A DNA stretch of 64,000 nucleotides from Paraburkholderia nodosa DSM 21604 (GTDB lineage Bacteria; Pseudomonadota; Gammaproteobacteria; Burkholderiales; Burkholderiaceae), in the NCBI RefSeq assembly GCF_000519185.1, contig NZ_JAFA01000007.1, positions 124,001 to 188,000 on the forward strand. Direction: 5' to 3'. Positions 35,387 through 44,665 of the stretch are shown here, piece by piece. The notes under the pieces are model-generated. The model had not been told where the DNA came from, ran no database searches, and was given only the letters and a program-made list of their open reading frames with translations. The translations under genes were made by a program, and so were the position numbers. Position 1 is the first letter of the stretch, and each line of letters opens with the position of its first letter.

Positions 35387-36664
35387 ATGATTCTACCGAC
35401 TGATATGGTTATCCCGACAGGCGACGCCGCGCAGGTTGTCGTCGCAGACTCGAAGAGCCTCAAGGCGAAACTCCGTAGCGCGGAGCGCACGGAGCGCACG
35501 AAGGCCATGTTGCTGGTCTTTCCACTGTTCGCATTCCTCCTCGTCACCTTCCTCGTGCCCATCGGCAGCCTTCTGACGAAGAGCTTTCGCGACCCGACGG
35601 TCTCGCAGGAACTGCCGCATGCCGCAGCGCTGTTGCGCGCATGGGACCCCGCAAGCGGCCAGGTGCCCGGCGAGCAGATCTACGCCGCGTTCGGGCATGA
35701 CCTGACCGCCGCCAAGGGGACGGACGGTGTGAGCCGTGTCGCTTCGCGCCTGAACTACGACGAGAGCGGCATGCGCAGCCTGATCATGAAGACCGCGCGC
35801 CACATCGACGAGAGCGGCGAGGGAACGTGGCGCGAGCGTCTGTCGAACATCGATTCACGGTGGGGTGAATTGCAGGCGTGGTCGACGCTCAAGTACGCCT
35901 CGTCGCCCTGGACCTTCGGGTATTACCTGAAAGCGTTCGATTTCGAGCGCGACGAGCACGGCGCCATCGTGCGCCAGCCGGACGGCGAGCGGCTTTACGT
36001 TGGCGTGTTTCTGCGCACGGCGTGGGTAAGCCTCGCGGTCAGCCTGCTTTGCCTCCTGCTCGGCTATCCCGTTGCCTACTTTCTGGCGAACCTGCCGGCG
36101 AAGTACAGCAACCTCTTCATGATCATGGTGCTGCTGCCGTTCTGGACGTCGATTCTGGTTCGCACCACGGCATGGGTTGTCGTGCTGCAAACGCATGGTG
36201 TCCTGAATGACCTGTTGATTCACCTGGGGCTGTCGAAGCACGGCGTGTCGCTCATCTATAACCGCTTTGGCGTGCTGGTGGCGATGACGCACATTCTCCT
36301 TCCCTACGCGATTCTTTCGCTTTACAGCGTGATGAAGGGCGTGCCGCCTATCTACATGAAGGCGGCGCGATCGCTCGGTGCGGGTCCCGTGCGTTCGTTC
36401 TTCCAGGCCTATTTTCCGCAGACGCTGCCGGGCGTGGGCGCCGCCGGGATGCTGACGTTCATTCTCGCGGTCGGCTACTACATCACGCCGGCGATCGTCG
36501 GCGGCCCCGACGACCAGCTCGCGAGCTACTACATTGCGAATCACGTCAATACCACGTTGAACTGGGGGCTCGCGAGCGCACTCGCGTCCATCCTGCTCGT
36601 GGGCGTGCTCATCATCTATAGCCTCTTCGTGAAGCTCACTGGCGGCGGCATCAAACTGGGGTAA
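35387..36664 (+). CDS. PotB-like ABC transporter permease
   Basis: This 425-residue inner-membrane permease has an N-terminal helix (LLVFPLFAFLLVTFLVPIGSLL), then a large periplasmic region (about 55-190), and five C-terminal helices with the EAA-like loop near residues 310-330 (MKAARSLGAGPVRSFFQAYFPQTLPG). The large insert is usual for the 420-residue PotB group found with opine or polyamine importers. An ATG at 35387 has only a weak ribosome site, and an in-frame ATG at 35405 is possible. It is cotranscribed with the PotC-like gene, four bases apart. Confidence 0.85.
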   Translation: MILPTDMVIPTGDAAQVVVADSKSLKAKLRSAERTERTKAMLLVFPLFAFLLVTFLVPIGSLLTKSFRDPTVSQELPHAAALLRAWDPASGQVPGEQIYAAFGHDLTAAKGTDGVSRVASRLNYDESGMRSLIMKTARHIDESGEGTWRERLSNIDSRWGELQAWSTLKYASSPWTFGYYLKAFDFERDEHGAIVRQPDGERLYVGVFLRTAWVSLAVSLLCLLLGYPVAYFLANLPAKYSNLFMIMVLLPFWTSILVRTTAWVVVLQTHGVLNDLLIHLGLSKHGVSLIYNRFGVLVAMTHILLPYAILSLYSVMKGVPPIYMKAARSLGAGPVRSFFQAYFPQTLPGVGAAGMLTFILAVGYYITPAIVGGPDDQLASYYIANHVNTTLNWGLASALASILLVGVLIIYSLFVKLTGGGIKLG

Positions 36665-36668
36665 TCAC

Positions 36669-37505
36669 ATGTTCAATTTTCCAGCCTATGTGACGGTCTG
36701 GGGCCGTCTTGGACGATTCACTCACCTGGGTGTCTCGCTGGCCGTGCTGCTGTTCCTCGTGCTGCCCGTGCTCGTGGTGATGCCGCTGTCGTTCAGCTCG
36801 CAGCCGTACTTCACTTACCCGCTGCCGGGATTGAGCCTGCGGTGGTATCAGGACTTTCTCGGCAGCCCCGACTGGATGCTGGCGCTGAACAACACGCTCA
36901 TCACGGCATTCTCGTCGACGGCGATCGCGACGGTGCTTGGCGTGACCGCTTCGCTCGGGCTGACGAGCCCGCGCCTGAAGGGCCGGGCCGTGATCACCGG
37001 TCTTCTCGTGTCGCCGATGATCGTGCCGCTCATCATCACGGCCGTGGGCGTGTATTTCGCGTTCAGCCCGCTGGGCCTGACGAGCAGCCTCACCGGGCTG
37101 ATTCTCGCGCACGCGGCGCTGGGCGTGCCCTTCGTGGTGGTTACCGTGACGGCGACGCTGGCCGGGTTCAACGAGACGCTCTCGCGGGCCGGCCGAAGCC
37201 TCGGTGCCTCTCCGCTTCGCGTGTTCCTGCAGGTGAAGCTCCCCATCATCGCGCCAGGCGTGATATCCGGTGCGCTCTTCGCCTTCGCGACTTCCTTCGA
37301 TGAAATCGTCGTCGCGCTCTTCCTGACCGGCCCGGATCAGAAAACGATTCCGCGGCAGATGTGGTCGGGTATTCGCGAACAACTCAGTCCGACCATTCTG
37401 GCCGTGGCGACGATTCTGGTCGTGATTTCGACGCTGCTGCTCGTGACGCTCGAACTGCTGCGGCGCAGAACCGAACGCCTCAGAGGCACCGCCAACGCGA
37501 TTTAA
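36669..37505 (+). CDS. PotC-like ABC transporter permease
   Basis: This 278-residue permease has six membrane helices and the binding-protein-dependent EAA loop (LSRAGRSLGASPLRVFLQVKLPIIAPG) that contacts the ATPase. It forms the inner-membrane channel with the PotB-like protein. It starts four bases after that gene and is followed, 77 bases later, by putA. The two binding proteins of this importer type lie at 42.5 and 50.6 kb and not next to it. Confidence 0.86.
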   Translation: MFNFPAYVTVWGRLGRFTHLGVSLAVLLFLVLPVLVVMPLSFSSQPYFTYPLPGLSLRWYQDFLGSPDWMLALNNTLITAFSSTAIATVLGVTASLGLTSPRLKGRAVITGLLVSPMIVPLIITAVGVYFAFSPLGLTSSLTGLILAHAALGVPFVVVTVTATLAGFNETLSRAGRSLGASPLRVFLQVKLPIIAPGVISGALFAFATSFDEIVVALFLTGPDQKTIPRQMWSGIREQLSPTILAVATILVVISTLLLVTLELLRRRTERLRGTANAI

Positions 37506-37582
37506 CAAGGTTGATCCACCGTCCGTTCAAACCCGCTGCTAGTAATTCGTCATCCGAAGCACCCATACCAGGTCATCAAATC

Positions 37583-40500
37583 ATGCTGTCAGAAGTGAAA
37601 GTCACGCAAACTGGCACGACGAACCTTTCCGTCCTGCGCCAACGCATTGCCGAGGCTTCGACGCTCCCCGAGGAGGCGGTGGTCCAGACGCTCATGCGCC
37701 GCGCGCAAATGGATGCTTCCACGCTGGCAAAAGCGCAGGAACTCGCTGCGCGCCTGGCACAAGGGGTGCGCGACGCGCGCATCGACGCGGGCGGCGTCGA
37801 TCTGCTCACGCAGGAGTTTTCGCTGGACAGCCGCGAAGGCATTGCGCTCATGTGTCTCGCGGAGGCCATGCTGCGCATTCCCGACACGGACACGCGCAAC
37901 CAGCTCATTCGCGACAAGATCGTCGACGCCGACTGGCGAGCGCACGTCGGCAAGTCGCCTTCGATGTTCGTCAATGCGACGGCCTGGGGTTTGCTCGTCA
38001 CGGGAAAAGTGCTGAAGCAGCCCGATGAAAACGCGCTCGCCGAAGCGCTGACACGCGTCGTGCGCAAGGGAGGCGAGGCCGTGGTTCGCGCGGGTGTTGC
38101 GTACGCGATGCGCATGCTCGGCAAGCAGTTCGTGACCGGCCAGACTATCGAAGAGGCAATCGGCGCGGCGAAGGGGCGCGAGAGCGGCGGCTACCGCTAC
38201 TCGTACGACATGCTGGGCGAGGCCGCGCTCACCGACGAAGATGCGCAGGCCTATTTCGAGTCGTACCGGCACGCCATCGAGGCGATCGGCAAGGACGCAC
38301 AAGGCCGAGGTCCGATTGACGGGCCGGGCGTTTCCGTGAAGATTTCCGGGCTCCATCCGCGCTACGAACTCACGCAGCGCGAAAGGGTGCTCGCGGAACT
38401 CTACCCGCGTTTGCTCGAACTGGCGCAACTGGCGAAGAAGTACGGCATCGGTTTTCACCTGGACCAGGAAGAGTCCGCACGCTTCGAACTGACGCTGGAG
38501 ATGCTCGAATTGCTCTGCAACGATCCTTCGCTGCGTGGCTGGAACGGCATCGGTATTTCGCTGCAGGCCTACCAGAAGCGCGGTCACGCAGTCGCGGACT
38601 GGATCGTTGCACTCGCTCGCTCGACCGGCCGCCGCATCAATATTCGTCTGGTCAAAGGCGCGTACTGGGACACGGAAATCAAGCTCGCGCAGGACGCGGG
38701 CGCGCAGGGCTACCCGGTCTTCACCCGGAAAGTGCATTCGGACGTGAGCTACATCGCGTGCGCCAAGGCGTTGCTCGATGCGCCGGACGCCATCTTTCCG
38801 CAATTCGCATCGCACAACGCCTTCACGATTGCGGCGGTGCATACGCTCGCAGGCAGCCAGGACTATGAGTTTCAGTGTCTGCACGGCATGGGCGAAACGG
38901 TTTACGACCAGGTGGTCGGCAAGACGAAACTGGGCCGGCCCTGCCGCATTTATGCGCCGGTTGGCCCGCATGCAACGCTGCTCGCGTATCTCGTGCGCCG
39001 CCTGCTCGAAAATGGCGCGAACTCGTCGTTCGTGAACCAGATCGTCGATCCGGCCGTGAGCATCGCCGATATCGTCGAAGACCCGGTTGCGAAGGCCGCG
39101 CGCACGCATGGCAAACCGCACGCGGGTATCGCGAGTCCGGTCGACGTACTCCCCGGGCGAGTGAATGCGGCAGCCATTTCGTACGGCAATTCCGCGGCAT
39201 TCGACGCCGCCGTGAGTGCCATTCGCACGAACCGTATTTCCGCACAATCGCTGGTAGCCCAGCTGGAGGCGGGTAGCGGCGAGATCGAATCCGCTTCGAC
39301 GCATCTCGTCTACAGCGCGGGCGATACGACCGAAGTCGTCGGCAGCGTTTCGTTCTGCCGCGCGTCCACGGTTGCGCGGGCCATCGCCGCAGCAAAAGGC
39401 GCGTCCACTAACTGGGCGCATTCCACTGTCAATCAGCGCGCCGACATGCTCGACAGGATGTCCGCCGAACTGGAAGCGTCGAGCACGCACCTGGGCGCGC
39501 TGCTCGTTCTGGAGAACGGCGCGACGCTCGCTGAGGCCGCAGAAGAAGTCCGCACCGCGGTCAATCTGTGCCGGCTCTATGCGCTGCAGGTCAAGGCAGA
39601 CGCGCGACTGCGCTCGCGTACCGGCCTCGGCGTCGTGGCGAGCGTGACGCCGGTCTCGTCACCGCTCGCGACGTTTGTCGGGCATGTTGCGGCATTGCTT
39701 GCCGCGGGCAACGTCGTCGTCGCGAAGCCTTCCTCGAAGGCCTCACTCGTTGTCTACGAGGCGGTGCGCGCCTTCTATCGCAGCGGCCTGCCCAGGGACG
39801 TGCTCCAGTTGCTCCTCGGCGCGGGTGCGGTGGTGGGCCGCGAGTTGCTGATGTCTGAAGAGGTGGCGGGCGTTCTGTTTGCTGGATCGGTGGAGTCGGC
39901 GAGAGCGGCCGCCGTGCTGCTCGCAAAGCACTCGCGTCAGCCTAAGTTCCTCTCACAGGTGGGTAGCGTCAACGCGATGATCGTGGACAGCTCGGCGCTG
40001 CCCGAGCAGGTGATCTCCGACGCCACGGTTTCCGCATTCCGTTGCGCCGGGCAAAGCGCTTCGTCGCTGCGGCTGCTCTGTCTGCAAGATTCGACGGCGG
40101 AGAAAGTGCTGAAAATGCTCAAAGGCATGCTCAGCGAACGCAACACGGGCAATCCGCTGTTCGTCGGGACGGATATCGGACCGCTCGCGACGCGCGAGGC
40201 GAAGGATCGCACCGAAGCTTATATCGAGCAGATGCGCCGGCTCGGCTACACAGTCGTTCGCGGGAAAGTCTCTGCGGAGCCGGCAAAGGGCAACTTCGTC
40301 GCTCCGGCCATTATCGACATACGCGATTTGGGCGCGCTCGCTACGATCAACGCAAGGATTTCCGGCCCGGTGCTCCATGTCGTCCGGTACAAGACCGGTG
40401 AGATGGACGCATTGCTGGCAGCCCTGAATGCTGTTGGCTGTGGTGTGCAGGGCCTGCATACGCGAATCAACGAGGCGGCCGGAAAGCTGCTGTCGGCCTC

Positions 40501-41362
40501 GAAAGCCAACAGCGTGTGTGTGAACCGTGCGATGCATGGCACGGTGCCCGGCATGCAGCCGTTCGGCGGCGTGGGCGCCTGCGGGACCGGACCGATGCTC
40601 GGCGGGCCCCTTACGCTGTACGCGCTCTGCGCGTCGCCGGCGCCGGCTTTCAACGCCGAGGCAGGCCCCTTCGCACAAACGGCTCGCGCGGTCAGCGAAA
40701 AGTTCTTCGAATTTCCGGTCGAGTCTGCGGGCGGAAAGCTCAAGAGCCGCGCGGGGGAAATGGCCAGGGCGAAGCGGTCCGGCCTCGATCACGTGAACGC
40801 ACTGTTCGCGCTCGCGGCGGCGCGGAGCACCGATTCCGGTCAGCGCGCGGCGCTCGCAAAGTGCAAACAGAGCCTCGATGAACGGGTGGGCCGCACCACG
40901 ACACTCAGCTTGCCGGCGCTGACCGGCGAAGAGAACACGGTAGAACTTCTGCCGCGAGGTCAGGTGCTGTGTACCGGCGAAACGCCCGCTGTCGTGCTTG
41001 AGCAGGCGATGGCTGCCAGCGCATTCGGCAATACAGTGCTGCTGTTCAGGTCCTCGGTGTCGGACGACATGGCTCGGGTTCTGGGTGCTGCGTGCCGCGT
41101 AGTCGACGCGACCGAGGTTGCGGCGCTGATCAGAGGCGAAGTCGTTGGCGTGAAGCCAGATGCCGTCATGGTGGCGGCGAACCACCCCGCGCTTTCGGAC
41201 CTTCGCATGGCGGCGGCAGCGTCGATGACGACGCTGGTTCAGCCAGGCGCGGACGGGCAGTACGACTGGACGCAGCTCGTGCGTGAGCGTGTCACGACCG
41301 TCAACGCGAGCGCCGCGGGTGGCAACACGCAACTGATGGTATTGAGCGAAGACGCGGTGTAG
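37583..41362 (+). CDS. putA: PutA with intact proline dehydrogenase and degenerate P5C dehydrogenase domain
   Basis: This 1259-residue protein has no N-terminal ribbon-helix-helix. The proline dehydrogenase part is well conserved (VSVKISGLHPRYE, GISLQAYQKR, RLVKGAYWDTEIK, LHGMGETVYDQV). The P5C dehydrogenase domain (about 570-1030) has lost its catalytic residues: PWNFP is PVSSP (690-694), the general base Glu is Gln792 (SQVGSVNAM), and the nucleophile Cys in GQRCSALR is Ala826 (GQSASSLR); FTGS is FAGS. A C-terminal ALDH-superfamily-like domain follows. It should still make P5C at the membrane, while pruA upstream does the second step. The ATG at 37583 is chosen because longer forms overlap the permease gene. 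Confidence 0.88.
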   Translation: MLSEVKVTQTGTTNLSVLRQRIAEASTLPEEAVVQTLMRRAQMDASTLAKAQELAARLAQGVRDARIDAGGVDLLTQEFSLDSREGIALMCLAEAMLRIPDTDTRNQLIRDKIVDADWRAHVGKSPSMFVNATAWGLLVTGKVLKQPDENALAEALTRVVRKGGEAVVRAGVAYAMRMLGKQFVTGQTIEEAIGAAKGRESGGYRYSYDMLGEAALTDEDAQAYFESYRHAIEAIGKDAQGRGPIDGPGVSVKISGLHPRYELTQRERVLAELYPRLLELAQLAKKYGIGFHLDQEESARFELTLEMLELLCNDPSLRGWNGIGISLQAYQKRGHAVADWIVALARSTGRRINIRLVKGAYWDTEIKLAQDAGAQGYPVFTRKVHSDVSYIACAKALLDAPDAIFPQFASHNAFTIAAVHTLAGSQDYEFQCLHGMGETVYDQVVGKTKLGRPCRIYAPVGPHATLLAYLVRRLLENGANSSFVNQIVDPAVSIADIVEDPVAKAARTHGKPHAGIASPVDVLPGRVNAAAISYGNSAAFDAAVSAIRTNRISAQSLVAQLEAGSGEIESASTHLVYSAGDTTEVVGSVSFCRASTVARAIAAAKGASTNWAHSTVNQRADMLDRMSAELEASSTHLGALLVLENGATLAEAAEEVRTAVNLCRLYALQVKADARLRSRTGLGVVASVTPVSSPLATFVGHVAALLAAGNVVVAKPSSKASLVVYEAVRAFYRSGLPRDVLQLLLGAGAVVGRELLMSEEVAGVLFAGSVESARAAAVLLAKHSRQPKFLSQVGSVNAMIVDSSALPEQVISDATVSAFRCAGQSASSLRLLCLQDSTAEKVLKMLKGMLSERNTGNPLFVGTDIGPLATREAKDRTEAYIEQMRRLGYTVVRGKVSAEPAKGNFVAPAIIDIRDLGALATINARISGPVLHVVRYKTGEMDALLAALNAVGCGVQGLHTRINEAAGKLLSASKANSVCVNRAMHGTVPGMQPFGGVGACGTGPMLGGPLTLYALCASPAPAFNAEAGPFAQTARAVSEKFFEFPVESAGGKLKSRAGEMARAKRSGLDHVNALFALAAARSTDSGQRAALAKCKQSLDERVGRTTTLSLPALTGEENTVELLPRGQVLCTGETPAVVLEQAMAASAFGNTVLLFRSSVSDDMARVLGAACRVVDATEVAALIRGEVVGVKPDAVMVAANHPALSDLRMAAAASMTTLVQPGADGQYDWTQLVRERVTTVNASAAGGNTQLMVLSEDAV

Positions 41363-41427
41363 ATTGCGCCTGTGGGCATACGCTACACGTTCTGCATGTT
41401 CCGTCACATCAACCGAAGGAAGCGACA

Positions 41428-42384
41428 GTGCGCCTTGAAACTCAGGAAGCCCACGATATCGCCCGGCACGCGGCCATTCGAGCCGGCGCGAGCGATGAAG
41501 TCGCCGATGCACTGGCGAAAGCGGTCGTATCGGCCGAATGGGCCGGCAGTCGTGCGGTGGGGTTCGCCCACCTGTTCGACTATCTCGATGGCTTCGTGAA
41601 GGGACGCATCGCGAAAGACGCTCGACCCGAGGTGACGTTTCCCGCCCCAGCCGCCATCGCGATCGACGCGAAACGTGGCATCGCCCAGCTCGGATTCGAT
41701 CTGGCATTCGATGAACTCGTGCGCCGCGCGAAGGACTTTGGCGTAACGGTGCTGCTTCAGTCGAACAGCTTCACGGTTGGCGAACTCGGCTATTACACGC
41801 GCCGTCTGGCCGAAGCAGGACTCGTTGCCATCGCAACGACAAATGCTACGGCGCAGATGACGACGCTGGAAAGCCGCAAGGCAGTCTACGGCACCAACCC
41901 TTTGTCATTTGCGGCGCCCCGCGCGGGCGCGAAGCCGTTTGTCATTGACCAGGCGTCGAGCGCAACGGCCTTCGTGAACATCCGCGAGGCGGCGGCGCGG
42001 GGCGACTCTATCCCCGAGGGCTGGGCCGTCGATGCGCAAGGCCATCCCACGACTGACGCGCGCGAAGCGGTCAAGGGACTCTTGCTGGCGTTTGGCGGGG
42101 CGCGCGGCGCCAACATTGCGATGATGCTGGAATTCCTCGTGGCGGGGCTGGCCGGCAGCAACTGGTCGATGGACGCGCCGAATTTTGCCGAAGGCAGCGA
42201 GTCTCCCGGCGTTGGCCTGTTCGTGCTGGCCATCAAGCCGGAACTCGTCGTGGAGGACTTCACCGCGCGCCTGGCGTCGCAAATCGAGCGGCTGGCCGCG
42301 CAAGGCGTACGGATTCCCGGCAGTCACCTGAACATCACCGAGATCGACGTGCCGGATACGGTGCTCAAAAGGCTCGCGGATTAA
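41428..42384 (+). CDS. Ldh-family imino-acid reductase (delta1-pyrroline-2-carboxylate reductase-like)
   Basis: This 318-residue protein belongs to the malate/L-lactate dehydrogenase (Ldh2) family that includes delta1-piperideine-2-carboxylate and delta1-pyrroline-2-carboxylate reductases (DpkA, LhpI). Conserved features include the N-terminal EWAGSRAVGFAHL, LLQSNSFTVGELGYYTRRLAEAGL, and TNPLSFAAPRAG. Such enzymes turn pyrroline-2-carboxylate into L-proline with NAD(P)H. Next to putA this would feed proline from hydroxyproline or D-amino-acid routes, which fits the racemase-family gene at 51.8 kb. A GTG start follows GAAGGAAGCGACA. The substrate is inferred from the neighbours; malate or ureidoglycolate dehydrogenase cannot be ruled out. 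Confidence 0.78.
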   Translation: MRLETQEAHDIARHAAIRAGASDEVADALAKAVVSAEWAGSRAVGFAHLFDYLDGFVKGRIAKDARPEVTFPAPAAIAIDAKRGIAQLGFDLAFDELVRRAKDFGVTVLLQSNSFTVGELGYYTRRLAEAGLVAIATTNATAQMTTLESRKAVYGTNPLSFAAPRAGAKPFVIDQASSATAFVNIREAAARGDSIPEGWAVDAQGHPTTDAREAVKGLLLAFGGARGANIAMMLEFLVAGLAGSNWSMDAPNFAEGSESPGVGLFVLAIKPELVVEDFTARLASQIERLAAQGVRIPGSHLNITEIDVPDTVLKRLAD

Positions 42385-42401
42385 CGGCCGCTATCATCGA
42401 C

Positions 42402-42444
42402 AAGCGCCTGCCTCACCGAAGCTTCGGGAGGCAGGCGCTTTTTG
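42402..42444. terminator. Bidirectional terminator between convergent genes
   Basis: AGCGCCTGCCTC (42403-42414) pairs with GAGGCAGGCGCT (42428-42439), followed by TTTTT on the plus strand, and the loop itself contains a CCGAAGCTTCGG palindrome. It closes the putA operon and probably also the convergent binding-protein gene. Confidence 0.88.
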
Positions 42445-42458
42445 CATCGACTATGACT

Positions 42459-43523
42459 TCAGTTCTGACCAAGCCAGACAGCGAAGCGTTGGTTCAGATC
42501 GTCGGTGTGGTCCGCCCAGAAGGCGACATCGGAGTCGACCGCGCCTTTCTGGTTGACAGGGGCGCTCGGAAGGTAGGGCAGCAGCTTCGGCGGGACCATC
42601 GAGATCGACGATTTGCGAGTCGGACCGTAAGCGGTGAGCGGCGCGAGTTTCGACAGCACGTCGGGTTGCGTGGCATAGCGCACGAAGTCCTGTGCGGCTT
42701 TCAGGTTCTTCGTGCCCTTCACGATGGCATAGCCCTCCAGGTATTTGACCTGGCCGTCCCAGATAAAGCCGAACGGCTTCTTGTCGTCGGCGATTGCGCT
42801 GTAGATGCGGCCGTTGTACGCGCTGCTCATCGTGACTTCGCCGTCAGCGAGCAGTTGCGCCGGCTGTGCGCCGGTCTCCCACCAGACGATGGACGACTTG
42901 ATCGTGTCGAGCTTCTTGAACGCGCGGTCGACGCCAGCACGCGTGACGAGCACCTTGTAGACGTCGGCCGGCGCCACGCCATCGGCAAGCAGGGCCCATT
43001 CCAGCGCGCCTTCCGGCGACTTGCGCAAGCCGCGCTTGCCGGGGAATTTCTTGAGGTCGAAGAAGTCGGCAATCTTCGCCGGCTCGTGGCCCTTGTACTT
43101 GTCGGTGTTGTAGGCAATGAGCGAGGACCAGACGATGTTGCCGGCCATGCAACTGGACACGGCGCCCGGCACATAGTCCTTCGCAGCGGGCGTGCCGTCC
43201 GGCGCGGGGGCGAGCGACGCGGGATCGAGCTTTTCGAGCAGGCCTTCGTCGCATGCGCGGGTCACGTCGGAGAGTTGAAGGTCGACCACGTCCCACGTGA
43301 CGTTTTTCGTTTCGACCTGGCTGCGAATCTGGGCGATGCCGCCATTGTACGAATCGTTTTTGACCTGAATGCCCTGGGCGGCGGTGAAGGGCGCGACGGC
43401 GGTCTTGTCTTGCGCGCCCTGGTACGAACCGCCCCAGGAGACGAAGGTGATTTGCGCGGCAGCCGCGGAGGCGCTCATCACGCTACATGCCAGCAGCATT
43501 CCAACGTTGATTGATGTTTTCAC
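42459..43523 (-). CDS. PotD-like periplasmic substrate-binding protein 1
   Basis: This 354-residue secreted protein has a signal peptide (cut near ASAAAAQ) and begins ITFVSWGGSYQ, the usual start of the spermidine/putrescine-binding group (SBP_bac_8). Aromatic and acidic residues for a cationic ligand are present around YNGGIAQIRSQVETKNVTWDVVDLQ. It is a close paralog of the protein at 50.6 kb; most of the two sequences aligns with few changes. A GTG start at 43523 is used because a longer form lacks a signal peptide at its end. A CACCGT-N6-ACGGTG dyad lies 40 bases upstream. It may serve the PotABC-like importer. Confidence 0.84.
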   Translation of the reverse strand: MKTSINVGMLLACSVMSASAAAAQITFVSWGGSYQGAQDKTAVAPFTAAQGIQVKNDSYNGGIAQIRSQVETKNVTWDVVDLQLSDVTRACDEGLLEKLDPASLAPAPDGTPAAKDYVPGAVSSCMAGNIVWSSLIAYNTDKYKGHEPAKIADFFDLKKFPGKRGLRKSPEGALEWALLADGVAPADVYKVLVTRAGVDRAFKKLDTIKSSIVWWETGAQPAQLLADGEVTMSSAYNGRIYSAIADDKKPFGFIWDGQVKYLEGYAIVKGTKNLKAAQDFVRYATQPDVLSKLAPLTAYGPTRKSSISMVPPKLLPYLPSAPVNQKGAVDSDVAFWADHTDDLNQRFAVWLGQN

Positions 43524-43562
43524 TTTTTGTACCCGACTAGAGAGTTGAGGAGGTCCCGATCG

Positions 43563-43580
43563 CACCGTGACGCTACGGTG
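43563..43580. promoter_or_regulatory. CACCGT-N6-ACGGTG dyad before binding protein 1
   Basis: A perfect six-base inverted repeat (CACCGT 43563-43568, ACGGTG 43575-43580) lies in the divergent region, 40 bases before the binding-protein start. It could be an operator for an unknown regulator; it does not match the TGAAC palindrome used elsewhere in the island. Confidence 0.4.
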
Positions 43581-43738
43581 AAGACTGACCTGGACAAAAT
43601 CCACTGCAGCCAGGATCAAGCCCTCTTATGACGAGATTCACGGCGGTTGATATTCGGGCCGCAGCCGGGACGATTCACTATGTTCGGGAGACGGGCCGAT
43701 CGAGTCGGCCGGCGAATCTTTGAATCAGGAGACGGAAA

Positions 43739-44536
43739 TTGAATACCGCGGTATATGAATTCCATGAAGGCACGCTTCCGTTGCTGGTCTCCATTCCGCA
43801 TCTGGGAACTGGCATTCCGGACGAGGCGCGTGCGCAGTTGACAGAGATTGCCGGTGCGGTAGCCGACACGGACTGGCATCTGGATACGTTGTACGACTTT
43901 GCGCGCCGTGCCGGTGCATCGGTGCTCGGGGCCAGCATTTCCCGGTATGTGATCGACCTGAATCGTCCCTCTACGGGGGAAAGTCTCTATCCCGGGCAGA
44001 CGACAACGGGCCTTTGCCCCACGGAGACGTTTCGCGGAGAGCCGCTCTACTGCAACGGCGTTGGCCCATCGGAAGCCGACAAGGCGCAGCGGCTCGCACG
44101 CTACTGGCGGCCGTACCACGACAAGCTGCAGGCGGAACTGGAGCGCCTGCGGGCCATCCACGGCCGCGTGCTGCTGTGGGAGGCGCACTCGATTGCGAGC
44201 GTCTTGCCGCGCCTCTTCGAGGGCAAATTGCCCGATTTGAATCTGGGCACGAATTCGGGGCGCAGCTGCGACCCGCGCATCATGGAAGCGGTAACGGCGC
44301 GACTCGCCGGCCAGCCTTTTACGTGGGTGCACAACGGACGCTTCAAGGGCGGCTTCATCACGCGCGAATACGGGCGGCCCGAGCACGGCGTGCATGCGAT
44401 TCAACTGGAGATGTGCCAGTCGACGTACATGAACGAAGCGGCGCCGTTCGAATACCGGCCTGACCTGGCGGCGAAGGTGAAGCCCGTCGTGCAGGGGATG
44501 GTCGATGCGGCGCTCGGGGCGCTCGAGAATCTGTAG
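43739..44536 (+). CDS. hutG: N-formylglutamate deformylase
   Basis: This 265-residue protein is a canonical HutG: SIPHLGTGIP, DTDWHLDTLYDF, DLNRPSTGESLYPGQ, LLWEAHSIASVLP and FKGGFITREYG are all conserved. The enzyme removes formate from N-formylglutamate, the last step of one histidine pathway. A TTG start follows CAGGAGACGGAAA. No hutH, hutU or hutI lies in the window, so the gene is an orphan here, next to a flavin/ETF operon that contains a HutD homolog. It may serve an N-formyl compound made by the local pathway. Confidence 0.85.
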   Translation: MNTAVYEFHEGTLPLLVSIPHLGTGIPDEARAQLTEIAGAVADTDWHLDTLYDFARRAGASVLGASISRYVIDLNRPSTGESLYPGQTTTGLCPTETFRGEPLYCNGVGPSEADKAQRLARYWRPYHDKLQAELERLRAIHGRVLLWEAHSIASVLPRLFEGKLPDLNLGTNSGRSCDPRIMEAVTARLAGQPFTWVHNGRFKGGFITREYGRPEHGVHAIQLEMCQSTYMNEAAPFEYRPDLAAKVKPVVQGMVDAALGALENL

Positions 44537-44571
44537 TGCTCACGCCTGTCTCGTCGTCAAACAAACGCAAA

Positions 44572-44613
44572 CACAAAAAATCCGCCATGGCGCGATCTCT
44601 CGCGCGAGGCGGC
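44572..44613 (-). terminator. Terminator of the flavin-hutD-etfBA operon
   Basis: On the minus strand, CCGCC (44608-44612) pairs with GGCGG (44582-44586) around an inner CGCG-containing hairpin, and seven T residues follow (plus-strand A run at 44574-44580). It lies 53 bases after the etfA stop, in the gap convergent with hutG. Confidence 0.6.
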
Positions 44614-44665
44614 AAGGTCCTGCTGAGAAGCCGATCTCCGTTGAGCGAGCCGGCGCCTGGCGGCC

